From Sitta carolinensis (lineage: Eukaryota > Chordata > Aves > Passeriformes > Sittidae): 64,000 nt of DNA. The notes under the pieces were generated by a model. That model was given only the letters and a program-made list of their open reading frames with translations. It was not told the DNA's origin and did no database searches. Numbering within the stretch: position 1 is the stretch's first letter; each line of letters opens with the position of its first letter. The position numbers and the translations under genes are program-made. Positions 25,096 through 38,900 of this stretch are shown piece after piece. Location of the stretch: assembly GCA_032173965.1 (NCBI GenBank), contig CM063283.1:85828243-85892242 (forward strand), written 5' to 3'.

Positions 25096-27048
25096 TGTAT
25101 GTTTCTGCTGCTACTGCAAAGGATGATGCTGCCTTACCCCCAACTCTGGACACCAGTGTGTCAGAGCGGAAAGTTGATCTTGCTGAAATTTAACCTTTTC
25201 TTTATGTGGATGGGTTAATTGTCAGCTGTTGCATTTTCCTGGGTTACTGTGCAGCCAACAAGTTGCAGAGGTGGCAGGAAGACTAAGGCTCTCCTTTGGA
25301 ACATGTGTGGGTTTAAGCCACAGTTCAGAATAACTGCTGAACTTTTTGCATTTCTGGGGGAGAGGAGAAGTGGGGCTTGAGGGGAGCTGCTGAGTGAGGA
25401 AATGGAGGCAAGGCTGAGACTGGCTCAAGGTCAGGCAAGGATACGATGTGCTGGGATGAAAAATGGACCAGCAGGAGTGGGAACAGTGAGCATGGATGGA
25501 GTTGAAAATGATGACCAGTAGGAGAAGAACATGGACAAGGAGCAAGGGAGACAAGGAAATTGCAGCTGTAATCCATGGCAGTGAGGGAAAAAGAAGAGAT
25601 GGAAAAGAAGCCCTTAGTATAAGCTTGGCTAAGGAGGGTGTGGTGTGATCTACTGAAAAGAGAGGGTGTCATGAAGGGAGCAAACATGGAGCTGAGCCTG
25701 GAAGAGGGAGATCGGGTGACAACATGGGAGAAGGAGGTTGGAGGAGAAGGATCTTTGGGCTGAGAAAAGTCTGAAAGTGGGGTTTTTAGGAAGTACCTGG
25801 GACTTGGACAGCCAGAAATAGAGATGAGCATGTGCTCATCTTACAGTGTATAGCTGGAGTAAGGAGGAGTCTGAGGTACAGAAGGAGGCATCAAGCTCAC
25901 AGTCAGGGAGGACAGGCAGGAAAAGCTGGCCCATGTGGGCATCTGGGAGAGCATCCCAGTGCTGACAAACTTGATGCTCCTCTGTTACCTCAAAGCCCAG
26001 CAGGAGAGCATCTTATCCCTACCTCTTACTGCAGCCCATTGTCCCTACCTACAGCAGGACTTTGTGACTGCTCCAGCTGATGCAGCCTCTTAGCTGAAGT
26101 GAGTGCAAGGCTGCTGATATTTTGGAAGTACCGCAACGATGCCAAATAGTGAGGTTTTCATTTTTTTTTAAAGACCTGACAAAGTCACACACTCACAGAA
26201 CCTGCTTTGAATGCTAACTGCTACGGATGCAAAGCTGAACACTCAAAAATTAGGAAATAGTATAATTAAGTCTGCCTGGGTAATTTTACTAATTACACTA
26301 TTATAAAATAATTTTTTGTTTAGTTGTTGCAGGTCACTTTAAGACAGCTTAATTCACAATCATTTCATTAAGGCACTTCACAACTACTGGCATAAGCTGG
26401 GATGGTCAGGGAAAGGATGTGACCACTTTTGTACCAGCAATGCTAGCTGAGTCTGGCCCAAACCAATAGTCATATAACAACATTACTCTCCATGTAGCTG
26501 GGTAAAAGCTTCAGTTTTATGATGCGTTGGCAAATCCAGGCAGATTTTTAAATGAGGATATCCTTGTTGCAGAGAGCGCACACACCTGCAAAGCAACGAC
26601 TAACTTTTCTCATGAATATATCATCTCTACTTTTTAACTCCTCTAGCTGAAAATAGGAATAATCAAAATTCCCAGGCAGACACCAGACTGCAGAATTTCA
26701 ACCCAAGTGGTTTAATCATGGAAATGTTCTGTATAACCAAAAAAGATTCTTGAAATTGGAAGAACCAGGCAAGACTTCCTGGCAGGCACTGTCCCCAGAC
26801 CACTCCCTTGAAAAGGCTGAAGCTGAGAGAACTCCAGTGAGCCTAGCCCTATATAAAATCCATATTTCTTGGAAACTTTCTTGTTTGTTTTCAGGTGTTT
26901 CTGCTGCTAGAAAACATCGAGTTTGGTATGGCTTGATGTAGTCTGAGGCTCCTGGGCCTGAAGTTTCTGAGTTTCTAGACTCAGTTTCTTCATGATGTTT
27001 TGGTTCAGGAAGACCTGGTTCTCACAGGCTTGACACAAACATTGCAAG

Positions 27049-27274
27049 TGTTGTTGTAACAAGAGTGATGTTTTGAATTCCTGTCTGTGGGATGGACCTT
27101 CTCACTGTCTTTTGGTTTGGGCCAATGGGATGAAGAGTTCTGGCACTCTTCTGACCAATGAGATGGCCTGTTCTAGAAGATATATAAAGAGGGTCAGGTT
27201 TTGAATAAAGAGTAGAGTCAGATGAAGTTTTCATAAACGAGGTTTGTGTCATTTGCAACTCACCCGTAGCGACA
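27049..27274 (+). mobile_element. Short solo-LTR-like element A
   Basis: The order is two CCAAT boxes (27,122 and 27,155), TATATAAA (27,181), AATAAA (27,204) and a short tail ending in CGACA, within about 226 bp starting TGTTG. The 15-base TATA to poly(A)-signal gap is typical of alpharetrovirus-like LTRs with a tiny R region. No target-site duplication is evident and no coding region adjoins, so the ends are tentative. Confidence 0.4.
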
Positions 27275-28494
27275 TCTTGAGATTTTAAATTTTACTTGGT
27301 TTTAATAAACTAATAAAGATTTTTTTCTTACTAATTTTTAAGACTACATTGGTGATATAACTTTAATTTTAAAGAACTGTGCATCATTTTTGTATCATAG
27401 AAAATATCAGTTGCTCAAGTTCAGAATTATATAAAGCTTTAACAGTTCTTCCTGATTGAAATTATTTCAAGATGGTCAGTATGTATCCAAGCTCTTGAGA
27501 TCAAACAGACCTTCTTACTAGTTTTTTGATCTTCTAATTACATCTTTTAGAAGCAGATTGACAGGCATTAATGAAACTTTTAATGTATATTAATAATTTA
27601 CTCCATCTACAAAACCTTGCATAGGACTTCCATTGTCTGTTTGGATACTCCTTAAGCTAAGGAAACACAAACTTTAAGAATCTTTCTGTAATCTTGCTTG
27701 CTGAGCTAGAATTGCATGTGCTGTTTTGTACTGTACGTTTGATTCAACAAGGTTTTGAAACCTGTGCTTAAGTTTGAAGTTATTTTTATTGTTAAAGTGA
27801 CTTGATTACCCTCATGCATCAATGTCTTCAGGAGAATAATAGGTCTTGTTTCTATCAAATATTTTTACACTCCAAGCCTATATGTATGCAAAATAGCATC
27901 CTTTAGTTGTGAGCTCTTTAAGAACAAAACTTTACACATTTCCTTTTTGCTGTGCAAGGCTGGAAACCTGGAAAGTAGAATAATGTAAAGAGTAAGAATA
28001 AAAACCTTTGCGATGTCCATATGTCACATCCTGTCACATTGATGCATTAACTTGCCAGATTACAGGTTTCAGTCAGCAAAAAGCAAAGCAAAGTGGTGAA
28101 TAAAAGTTTGATGTGGTTTTCCATATAATTAAAATAGTCAAACTGATGGAGGGCAGTGGACTTGGATGAAAGAATTGAAAGCAAATAAGTTACCTGTTAG
28201 ATAGCTCTTCAGGAGGGAGTAATTCTTTCCTTTATCTTGGTATTTGGAGACCAAAAGCTCACCCATGGACTTCTGAGGGATCCAGTTACTATCTGAAGTC
28301 CATCTATAATGGCTGCAATAAATACATTGTTGTCATGGTATTACAGTGATCAAAGTCTGAAGGAAAAGCTCTAGCATTTCTATGGTTCATAGTGTGAGAT
28401 GAAAGGAAGACTTGACAAGAAATAAGATTGATTATTTTATTTTTTGGGTTTTTTTCCCTCTGAACTTACTTCAGCAGGTCTATGTTCTTTATAT

Positions 28495-29280
28495 GTTGGG
28501 GGTTCCAGAGCTGAGGTCAATATTCTGGAGCACAGTAGAGGGACATAATTACCTCCTTTGACCTCTTAGTCACACTTTCTTTGGTGCAGCCTAGAATATG
28601 GTTGGCTTTCAGGGCAGTAAGCACACAAGTCCTTTTCGTCAGGGCTGTTCTTAATCCATTCTCTACCCAGCCTATGTTTGTGTTTGGGATTGCCTGACCC
28701 TGGTGCGGGACCTTGCACATGGCCTTGTTGAACTTCACAAGGCTCACACAGACCCACCTGTCCAGGTCCCTGTGGATGGGATCCCTTCCCCCCAGTGTGT
28801 CAGCTGCAGCACACAGCTCAGCATTGCTGACAGACTTACTGAGGGTGTGCTGAGTGCCACTGCAAAGATGTTGAACAGCACTGGTCCCAGTACTGACCCC
28901 CAAGGAATGCTACTTGTCCACTTGCTCAGCAAGCTCTTGGCCACAAGTCTTCACTTCCTTACCCAGTGAGTGACTGATCCATCAAATCCATGTCTATCCA
29001 GTGCAGGAACAAACACATTGTGCAGGACAGTGTCAAACATTTTGCACAAGCCCAGGTAGATGATGTCAATTGCTCTTCCCTCATCCACTACTGTTGTAAC
29101 AGTCTTGTAGAAGGCGACCAAATTTATCAGGCACAATGTACCTTTAGTGAAACTATGTTGGCTTGTCAGCAGTCACCTTCATATTTTCCATGTGCCTTTG
29201 CATAGTGAGACTGACTGGCCTGTAGTTCCCTGAGTTTTCCTTTCTTTTTAAAACATGGGAACCTTCTCAGAAAGATATTC
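28495..29280 (-). mobile_element. CR1 LINE, reverse-transcriptase fragment with internal deletion
   Basis: Minus-strand translation shows CR1 ORF2 blocks in order: NLVAFYKTV, DEGRAIDIIYLGLCKMFDTV and GFDGSVTHWV (29.1-29.0 kb), then PWGSVLGPVLFNIF, the RT motif region, about 28.9 kb, then RDLDRW, LVKFNKAMCKV and KANHILGCTKESVTKRS (28.75-28.55 kb). The catalytic block after GPVLFNIF is largely deleted and frames shift, so it is dead. It is truncated at both ends. Confidence 0.92.
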
Positions 29281-29301
29281 TTAATTTTAATTTAAAATTA
29301 A
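29281..29301. repeat. Perfect AT-only inverted repeat (10-bp arms, 1-nt spacer)
   Basis: TTAATTTTAA, one T, then TTAAAATTAA. It lies exactly at the 5' truncation edge of the CR1 RT fragment (28,495-29,280). Confidence 0.9.
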
Positions 29302-29454
29302 ACTATTTCAATTTAATAGTGTAATCTTGCATAGTTATTCTGATATTTTTAGTACTCAGAATAATGCTGTCATTGTTGCCTGGGAAAGGTGATAGTCTTC
29401 TTCCACAATTCAGTTTCTAGTTTTCATAGCAAAATTGACACAAATTGGCCCAAC

Positions 29455-29760
29455 TGAATCATAGAATCACCGAATCATCAAATCACCAAAGTTAGAAGAC
29501 ACCTACAAGATCATCCAGTCCAACTGCTCACCTGGTACTATCACTGTAACCCCTAAACCATTAACCCCCAGTACCAGATCCACACACCTGTTAGACCCCT
29601 CCAGGGATGGTTACTCCACCACCTCCCTGGGTAATCAATTCCAGTGTCTGCACTTTGGTGGTGGAGGACCAGTCCCATTTACAAATGCCAGATTTCCCTC
29701 CCGGTTCCCTGCTCCTAGCTGTGTGCTTAGACCAGTTGTTTTGCTGTCCTACCTAATGTG
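29455..29760 (-). mobile_element. CR1 LINE 3' end, minus strand (separate copy)
   Basis: It begins on the + strand with AATCATAGAATCACCGAATC, the reverse complement of the CR1 3' terminal repeat, followed by AAGATCATCCAGTCCAACTG and the usual CR1 3'UTR order. Because its 3' end faces the RT fragment at 28.5-29.3 kb in the same orientation, it must be a separate insertion. Confidence 0.9.
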
Positions 29761-32162
29761 GCTTCTGCAGAAGTCCTGTCAGCTTTCTCTATCAGAAAAT
29801 AAAAGAAAAAAGTAAAGGATGGTTGTGGGGTTTTTTTTGCCAAATTATAGAATTATGTAGCTCACAGAAGGAACATGGACCAGCAGTAAAGATAAGCAGT
29901 GCAGGAGAAGCAGGATGATCAACCACGTCTGTTTGGTGGCCATAAGCCAACTTGGCTGGCCCGCTCTTCATGGCTTTGAGCACTCAAGATGTAGAGCTTG
30001 AACTGCCTGCTCACCAAGCAGGCAAAATGCATGTCCCCAAGGAAGTGCAGAATAAAAAGGGAGGCTTGAAATCCTACCTTCTTCTGCTGCTCCAGTGCCG
30101 TGGTGAGAGCTTTGCTTGGGGCCATCTGTAAGGCAGGAATTTAAAGCCACAGTCCCTTATGCATTTATGCAACAAATCTTCCCCTCTGGGTTATTAGTCC
30201 TACAGAATATTACCCAGCTCAGATCACATCAGAGGAATCGTCTGCTTTGCCAGTACACTCACAGTGTGTTTCTAGCCACAGTCCAATATTACTTGCTCAC
30301 AGTGAATACCTCATTATTCCAAAGTAGTGCCCTTCACTTCAGTGATGTAGCCTAATGGGCTATGCCAATAAATCCAAATAGATCAAGCTGTGCAAGCTTT
30401 GGTTCCAGTGAAAGGGGTGACTCACCTGATGAAGTGCTCACTAGTCAAAGCAAAAGCGGCACAAAGGAAATCTGAAGTGTCAAAGTAGGCTTTTGTCAAC
30501 AGGGACAGATTCTGACCTCCTTAATCACAGTGCGTACATCTTACAAGTAGTCCCATAAACGAGCTGAAACTACTTGTAGAGTAATAAAGTAGCTCTCCTA
30601 GGAGAAAGGGCACTGAATTCTAGCTCTAGGTCATTAAACTTGTGTTAAAGTCTTGGTCCATTTTGTTAGTGTCTCATGGTTAATGTTCCATGACAGCCCT
30701 TTAATACACAAGAAAACAGCTTAATCTGAGAGCACCCTCCTGGCATGTTATAAATTTCATCAGTATTGACGAGACTATTGAAATTCCGATTACAGTAAAA
30801 GATGTGAAATGTCACACAGCATGGTGATGATCAAAGAGTGCTGAGCACTCTTTCAGCTTACCTCCTGGACACTAGAGTAGGTCCACAGCCCATTGCTCAA
30901 AACCCTGAGATAAAGGCACAAATATGGAGGGAAAAGCAAACACTAGAGGAAATTCAAAGGAAAAATTGCAAAAATGAAAATAATAAATTGAAATTTCACT
31001 TCCAAAGAGCTTGATTGAACAGAATTGATGAGAATGTGAAAACCTCCATGCAGGACTGAAGCAGCTTTCATTGTTTTTTAAAACATAAGCTGTACAAAAA
31101 ACTGAGTGCATGTGAGCCATCATTCATAAAATCTGTATAAATACTGTGACTACTAATCTGGAGCCACTGCTGGATTTTTAAGAAAATTCTTGCCAGAAAA
31201 AGACTGTGACCTTAATATTTTTTTATTCCATAGCTAGTATGTCAAAAAACAATTTAACTTTGCTGACCTAAATGATAAGGAAGTACTTGTATTGCAGATA
31301 TTAACTGCCTCATGCAGTTTTCAACCTAAACAATATAAAAAGAAAAGTAGTTTTGTCTGAGTAAGGACTTTATGATATGCCCCAGAGGAATTAAAACTCC
31401 GGGAAAGGAAATGGAAAAATCTACAAAATGTAGAAACTACAATTTAATAGCATGTTTAAAGCATATACTTATTTTAGAGCATGGGCTCAACATCTTCCTT
31501 TACTGGGTTTTTCAGATGTACAAGTAAGAACCAGATGATGCACATTACTAAATCACAAAGCAAAGATCGATAAACCTTCTGCAAAACTTGCATTTTTCTT
31601 GGACACCAGCCTGGATATGAAAAAAAAAAAAAAAAGAATTAAAATAGGATGAGGAAATTAAAGTATTAAATGCACTTTTTTACCTCCAAATAGACTGTAA
31701 ATCAACCTTCAGGCAGCACTTAGCAGTATAGAATATCAAGCCTCTAAAGGAAAGACTGTTATATCTGAGTGGCACTTACTGTTCTCATTCGTACTGTATA
31801 CTGTAAATATATAGCAGTAGAATGCTAATGCTCTTTGGTTAGATTTTTAAAACACAAGAAATACTGAAGTCAAAGGGACATGCTCAGTCTGACCATCTTT
31901 TTTAAGAATGAACTCAAATTGATTTCAGAGACTCCTAACCCCTGAATCGCCACTTTGTGCTTTTGCACTTCTGCTCCTGAGTGTTTAATACATTATTTTT
32001 CTCCCTATGTTTGATAGGGTTGTACAAGCAGAGGACAATGCCAGGCCACATGTCTGATAGTGTAGGAAAATAAAAGGTTATTGTATAAACAAATTAAAGG
32101 TGGTTTGTTCTTGGGTGATTTTTTTTTTAATACAAAGATTTCTTTCTTTTCCTTTAGATCAA

Positions 32163-32780
32163 AAAATCATAGAATAGTTTCAGTCGGAAGGGACCTTTAG
32201 GACCGCTTAGTTTCAACCACGTGCCATAAGCAGGGAAGCCTTCCTCTAGACCAGGTTGCTCAAATCCCCGTTCTCCTGGCCTTGAACATTGCTAAGGGAT
32301 GGAGCATCCACAGCTTTTCTGGGCAATCTCTTCCAGTGTCTCACCACCCTCACAGCAAAGAATTTCTTTTGAACATCTAGTCCAAACCTACCCTCTTTAA
32401 GTTTAAAGCCATTGCTGCTCAACCCATCGCTCCATGCCTGTGTGAAAAGTCCCATGCAGCTCTCTTCTCAGTCCCCTTCAGGTACTAGAAGGCTGTAAGG
32501 TCTCCCTGAAGCCTTCTTTTTTTCAAGCTGAACAATCCCAACTCAGTCAGTCTGTCTTCATAGGAGGGGTTTGGAATGATCCAGCCTATGATCATCTGGA
32601 CTCACTCCAACAGGTCCACAACAGGTGTTATGTTGGGGGCTCCAGGTCTGGATGGTATACTCCCTTTTGGTGAGGTGTCACCAGAGGGGAGTAGAAGGAG
32701 AGAATCTCTTCCCTCAACCTGCTGTTTAGAGATGATTGTCCTTGATCATTTTGCTACCTCTCCCTTTCTGCTTTGTGACC
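32163..32780 (-). mobile_element. CR1 LINE 3' fragment, minus strand (about 0.6 kb)
   Basis: It starts with AATCATAGAATAGTTTCAGT and GGAAGGGACC, then GACCAGGTTGCTCAAATCCC, TCTTCCAGTGTCTCACCACC, the TTCAAGCTGAACAATCCCAA block and GGACTCACTCCAACAGGTCC. It is one of the better-preserved CR1 tails here, 5'-truncated near 32,780. Confidence 0.93.
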
Positions 32781-32864
32781 CCTTACAGGATTCAGTCCTT
32801 GAACCTGCATGGTTTGTATAAGAACAATTTTATTGGAGAAATAAGGAATATTTGGTCATGTTGT

Positions 32865-32912
32865 CTGCATGTGTGTCTGTGTGTTTGTGTGCAGATGTGT
32901 TTGTGTGTCTTT
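32865..32912 (+). repeat. Imperfect (TG)n tract
   Basis: Repeated TGTGTG segments are interrupted by C, T and CAGA. It is an imperfect microsatellite shortly after the CR1 tail. Confidence 0.85.
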
Positions 32913-35900
32913 TGAACCTGCTGGCCAATTTGTCAAGTTTGAGAGAAAGATAAAGATCTTGAAATTGCTGAATTTCTTCAACTTTTATTACAATAGATAC
33001 CTGTCCCTAGAGACACCAGGGAACCTACTCAAGAACTTTCTGACAGTTTCACTGCTCAAAAAACTTCTTTTATTTTCTGCAAAAAACTTCCTTTCGAATC
33101 TGAATGAAGTGCGGGATTAAGTGTCTCACATCTGAAGTGAGTTAGGTTTGGTTTTAAAAAAGAAATATTTTAGAAAGAAAAAGTTTCCTACAAGGAAAGA
33201 AGACAAGTAGGAACTAGTCAGAAATTGGGAAGAGTGGATGGTTTTAGGACCAAGTATCTTGAATTCATGGTGATAGCAGTTTTGGCAGATGAAGTGTTAT
33301 AGTAGTGGTTGTTCTGGAGAGATTTTTGTGCCATGACTGCACACTTTGTCTCTTCTGGATACAAAAAGAGAAATTACAAGTGAAAGGGGTTATTAATGGG
33401 AAATGCTGTATTACTTTACTAGGTCTAATAGATAATGTGGTAAAGCAATTGTCAGGGAAAGGCAGAATCACTCTGAATGCTGCAGCGTTTAGACCTGCTG
33501 TTGGCTAATTGCTATTCTAGAGACGTACAAAATAAAAAAAGCTAGAAGACATGGTGCTGTTGATTATATCAGTAGGATCCACTGATCTGAGCACTCATGT
33601 GCAGCCAGCTGGCTCCTCTTTGAACTTTCTGAGGCCAGCCTTGCCTGTGGCACGTGAGCTGGGTGCAACAAGAGAGAGAGGCAAACTCTATGAAAAGTGA
33701 GGGGATAAAGAGACTGCCTGCTGAGTACTGAGCTTGCTGCTCACAGGGCCACCGATAAATATCACAGGTTTTTTCTGAGGTCTTCCCCATCATGAATTTG
33801 TAATATTTCTCCTCCTCCATTCCTTAATATTTCAGAGCAAGCAGGAGCTGGCTACTCTGCTTGCCCTAGATGAGTCACTGCTCTGGATAAGCCTGACTGA
33901 CTTCAAAACTGAAGTTGCTCTGCATCGAGTTGAGACAGAAAAAAGCAGACTGCAAATGAGGAAATGCTCCTGCCAGATTCCAGTACCCATCACATAAAGT
34001 AGTGCTATTTCATGTGTGAGGTGACGTGCTGTTTTGAACTGACTTCAGCTGATCGTAAAACAAAAATGATATTGTAATTGTCACATAAAGGCTCCTGACA
34101 TAGCAGGGGAGAAGACTTCAATCTGTCACAACCTGTTCTCTTTGAGGAAGAAAAGGTGACTGAGAGAGTGTTATTTGGCACAGTGAATCAGAAGCAGAAA
34201 TACAGTCTTTCATTTTTTTGGATGCGTTTACACTTGCTAATAGGCCACTTGGTGCTCTTAAAAAACTAACTATTCGTTTCTACCTGGCAGCAGACTGAGA
34301 ATCTACTTTCCTAGGAACGTGCCAGAAAAATACAGCTTGTTCAGAACCAAAAGTTTCAGTCAAGTGTGCAGTGCAACAGTTAAAACAGAGAATGTTTCAC
34401 TGACCTGTGGACAGGATGCTCTCTCTATGTCCAACACTGTGGCCAGGGAATTCCTGCATGGCTTTAAGGCAGGAAGATTGCCTTTGTGCTTTCCAATGCC
34501 TCCACTTCTGAAAGAACTCAGCCCACTGCTAAAAAATTTCTTAATGTGGAAACAAGGCTCAAGAAGTTACAAAGGTGGCTATTCAGACCCTCAGAGTTCA
34601 GTTGGAATGCCTAATTTATCATTAGGGAGGCTGAGGAGGAGTGGAAGAATGTAAACATAGGAAAGACAGTGAACTTCCCTTCATAGGAGCCTCCTGAAGC
34701 TGAGCAGTCCTGCTTTATAGCAGTGCAGTCAGGCAGTCACCTTCCATAAAGGATAAGAGCCAGGCCTTTTTCAAGAGAATTCTTCAACGAATCAAAAACT
34801 GTCGAAAACATTTGCTTGATATTTTTATGGAGAAAAAAGAGAAAGGTTCTGTGTAAAAGTATTGAAAAACTCTTTAATATTCTAATAAGCATAGCCATAA
34901 CTAGACAACAGTATATAATCCTGGAACAGAGTAACTTTTAGGACATTGTACTAAACAGAACTCTTCCAACTCTGCATTTTCTAATCCTGACACGGGACAC
35001 CTGATTGGTGTGCTAAATGGCTGCACCCAGCAGAGACTGTAATATCCTCACTGTGCTTACCTAATAGCACCCATCAGTGAACACAACCTCCCAGACCCAA
35101 ATACTAGTAGTAAAATGGGCCCAAGTCAATAAGGAATACCATGCTCAAAGCTACTCTCAGGCATTACTCCAGGCAGGACATCTTACTCTGCTTGGCATTG
35201 GGACAGAGAAAAAACTGAAATTAACATTTGGGTTATTGCTAGCAATCACAGGAGCAGGAGAATTCAATTTAGTGGTACAAGAGTTCACTGGGATCACTTC
35301 AATACTGGATGATGAGAGGAAAACCTGAGTTTGAAGCTGAGCTGTGGAAGAAAGGAGGAGACACTGGACAACTTTTACACAGTGTTTGTGAAAGGCATGC
35401 TGTTTTAGCTGTGGAAATACTGAACAAGGAGAAATATTCATGGATTGCAGAAGATTTACCAGAAGGCCAGTGTGAAGTGAGCATTGATAGGACCAAAATC
35501 TCTAAGCTGAATTTTGGCCCCATGAGAGTTGATGTAGGACAGGTGAGCAAGCTTGGGGATACACATGAAGTGGGGCTTCAGGAATGGGCAGTTCAGTTTG
35601 CTGGTGGATCCTGTAACTATAGAGGGAGAGGCAAACAAGGTAGGGGTCAGCATCTTAAATTTACTCTTCTGTTAGAAGTCTCAGTTGATAATTAAAGATC
35701 TAATAAGGCTTAAGATGCAGTTGAAATCGGGCAGAAGTGAGCTGCTAGTTCTGCTGGGACAATCAGCAGGAATTGTTGGGCTGCAGTGAGTGTTTGGGAC
35801 ATCTGCTGAGAGGCAGTTGCTTTGCTGAGTTTTACTGTCTTTATTTTGGTTGGCGTTAAGGGAAATGGGATCTGCAGAGTTTAATCAAATTTTGGTCTAA

Positions 35901-38900
35901 GGCCCAGGGTGGTAGGATGGCAGCAGGTTTCCCCAAGGAGCTTAGAGAAGATCAGTTTTCATTTGGGGTTTGGAGGGATTGCAGAAACTGAAGCACTGCA
36001 GATTTGAAGCTAAAATGAATTCTCAGTCGTTTGCTCATTCTTCTCTCAGCCCTACAGATCCAGTCAGATATGAGACTTCTATCAGTCCTGTCTTTAAACC
36101 TACCTTGCACATCAAAAGAAGTTCACGTGCCCTTCCTCTCAGTACAAATAACTACCTACCCTTCAGCCCCAATACCAGTTCAGTGAGATTGCAGGGTCAG
36201 TGCTATTAACACTCCTGGAGGTGGTGCTTCCACTACCCCATCCTTTAGCTGTAACACTAACCCTCATCCTTGGTATATTTTAGCAGCCTGTATATACTCC
36301 AGGATTATGCACAAGCCATTTGCTGTGCTGGCATTTGTGCTCAGCACAGCTCAGTGGATCTCGTGAGGCTTTCTAACATTGCTCATCCTCATTCCCACCA
36401 CAGCATGGACATCTGTGCTGCACCCAAGACAAAGAAGGTGTTTGTCCAAGCATCTGTGATGTTCTAGCCAGAGGGGTTTTTTTACTAGTGAAATTGAGAC
36501 AATGCCAGAAGACAGGCAAGAACCATAAAAATCGTTGCTGATGAGCACATCGCATGCAAGTATGACAAAGCATAGAAAGCTGTAAGCTGCTTCACTCCTC
36601 AGAACAGTGGTTGATGATCCCACTTTCTCATTTACTTAGAAGGAACAAGCCACTGACCAGACACTGTTCTTTTTAGCAGCAGAAAAGGTCTCAAGAAATG
36701 GTCCTATTTAAGGTTTCTTAAGGGGGTTTCTTAGGGGCCTGATGCATTAGATGATATTGTATTATTCCCAAGCTATCTGCCTGCCAATCCTTGTTAGGTT
36801 CTACACAGACAGAGTGCATGATAAGCCTTGGCACAATGTGTATATTTGGCAAGACCGTGAGGCCGTACTGGTGTTCGGGTCACTTTGTCCTGCTTTTTAT
36901 CTAAGTTTTTTCTTATCAACAGCACTTTCATTTCAGTAAGCTAATAATAGCCCTGGAAAAATTTGATGTATCAGCATAAAGGCTTCCCATGGCTAAAAAT
37001 TGAATTTGGAAGTATATGCTGCACAAGGGTGAGCAATGAGGAAACCAACATGTTGGCTCAAGCTAAGGTATAGCCTTGCATTTGCTCAGGGAGGTCTGTG
37101 GTGAGGTTTTGCTGTTGTCTTTAGCTGGATCATCAGTTAAACCCTTTGAGGTACAGTAATTAACTCAGTTCTTTGGGTCCAAATTCTAGTTCTACACCAA
37201 GTCATTAAACCTCAGACTAACATAACCTAAAGCACATTATTCCCACTCAGCCCTACAGCTGGTCATGCTTTATGGTGTTTATACTCTTCTGAGCTTTATA
37301 AGCTTTGGTCTTCCCAGCAATAGCACCTGCTTTTCATCACCATCAGTCCTTAGTCCCATTCTCAGCTCCAGCCAGAGTATTAAGAGACTTGAGCAAACTC
37401 AGGTCTCCAGAAGTCATGAATACCAGCCTAGATCAAATCACAGCCTTTCAGTCTGGAGGAGCCAGCCAGAAATACTCAGCTCCAGCTTTTCCAAAGCCAG
37501 ACACCAGCTGATGCCATTCCTAAACTTGTATTAGTGGCCATGTGGAACAGCCTATTCTATCTTTGAGCCATGAACCCCTAAGGCAGAATGATGCTTTGGG
37601 AAGCACTCAACAGCAGAAATGAGCTTTGTTTATGATATCAAACTTTCCCTTTGAAAATGCCAGTGCATTTTAGGTGCATTTTAGTTTGCCTTTTAACTAT
37701 AGCCCAAACACAGGCCCTGAACAGTGTCCTGTGTTATCTTCTAGCCTTCTTTATGCAGAACTACAGCAGTAATTTCACATACAAGTCAAAAAATGCTTGT
37801 GGATAAAGACTGGTTTTCTCAAAGCCTCATTGTAAAATGGGCACCTCAAAAAACAGACATGTACGTCATGCTATTGTTGGTATTTTGGCACTGCTTTTGA
37901 GAAAGCTGGAGTGCAGTAGTTTAGTCAAGGTCATGAGAGCTGTTCCATTAGGATGATGCACATTTTCCTGGGCAAATAATCATAGTACTATTTATCTCCA
38001 AGCTATGTTTTCACAATACAGTAGAATCAATGTATCTGATTCCAGTTTGCATACATTCATTTTACTTACCAGTGGAAATTGATATTACTGGTCTTTGATA
38101 AGTATTTAAATTAATTCCTTCTAGACATTTCATTTAATGCCTTTCAGCCTGATGGAGTTAAATTAGCAGGACTAACTACATAAAGAGTACTGAAAAGAAA
38201 GTAAAACATTTTTAGGATTAGACATTTGAGACATTAGTATATTAAATCCATGCAATGAAGGTGTTAAAAAGGGCTTCAGTTACTCCCTAATTAGAAACAA
38301 ACCTTGGATAAGACAGTGTTCATCTCTAGACATGAGTTTCCCAGTGGACATAAGAACAGCATCTCTATGCACACCGAGCTGCCACAATGTATTTAAATAA
38401 CGCTGTGTGTGATAGCCCTCCTTCTGGAGAGGGTTGCATTCTCAGTGTAAGTGGTAATGCAAATGTACCATTTTCCTTGGTTTGTTTAAGAGCAGCACTC
38501 AGAGCAGCAGTGCTGCTTTCACTCAGCAGGAGCATATTGTTGCCTGAAGCCTGAGATCAAGCACCCACAGGTCTCCAGTCACACCAGGGAGGTCAGATGT
38601 GAAGCACTATGGCTTTACTTGGCTCTCTTACTGGAAATTGTGGATCTGTTGGCACCTCAGTGTCTCCTGCCATTTTGGGGGAGAAGGCCCAGGAAACCTT
38701 TCTAATCGAAAGGCATAAATTACTATCCCCTGCTGGTAGAATGGGAAACTTGCATGGGAAGTGGATCAGAGTCTCAAGGTCATGATTGCTCAGTGTGTCC
38801 AAAGAAGCGACAAGTAATTTCAGAGTTTTTACTCTGGTGGACACTGCCTGCAAGTAGCTTGTGAATTATGTGCAAATGAGACACATCTAATAAGAAATTC

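Noticed and set aside
25325..25831. 168-codon minus-strand open frame
   Set aside because: The region is purine-rich on the + strand, so the minus strand reads Ser/Pro/Leu/Phe-rich without stops. No domain seen.
33651..33656. Scattered CACGTG E-boxes (also about 3,946, 15,515, 32,218, 36,123, 46,027, 50,826)
   Set aside because: A hexamer is expected many times in 64 kb, one copy is inside a CR1, and none pairs with another motif; not called as regulatory.
35077..35695. Two overlapping + strand open frames (83 and 128 codons)
   Set aside because: Considered as a degenerate retroviral or LINE coding piece, but no motif could be matched.
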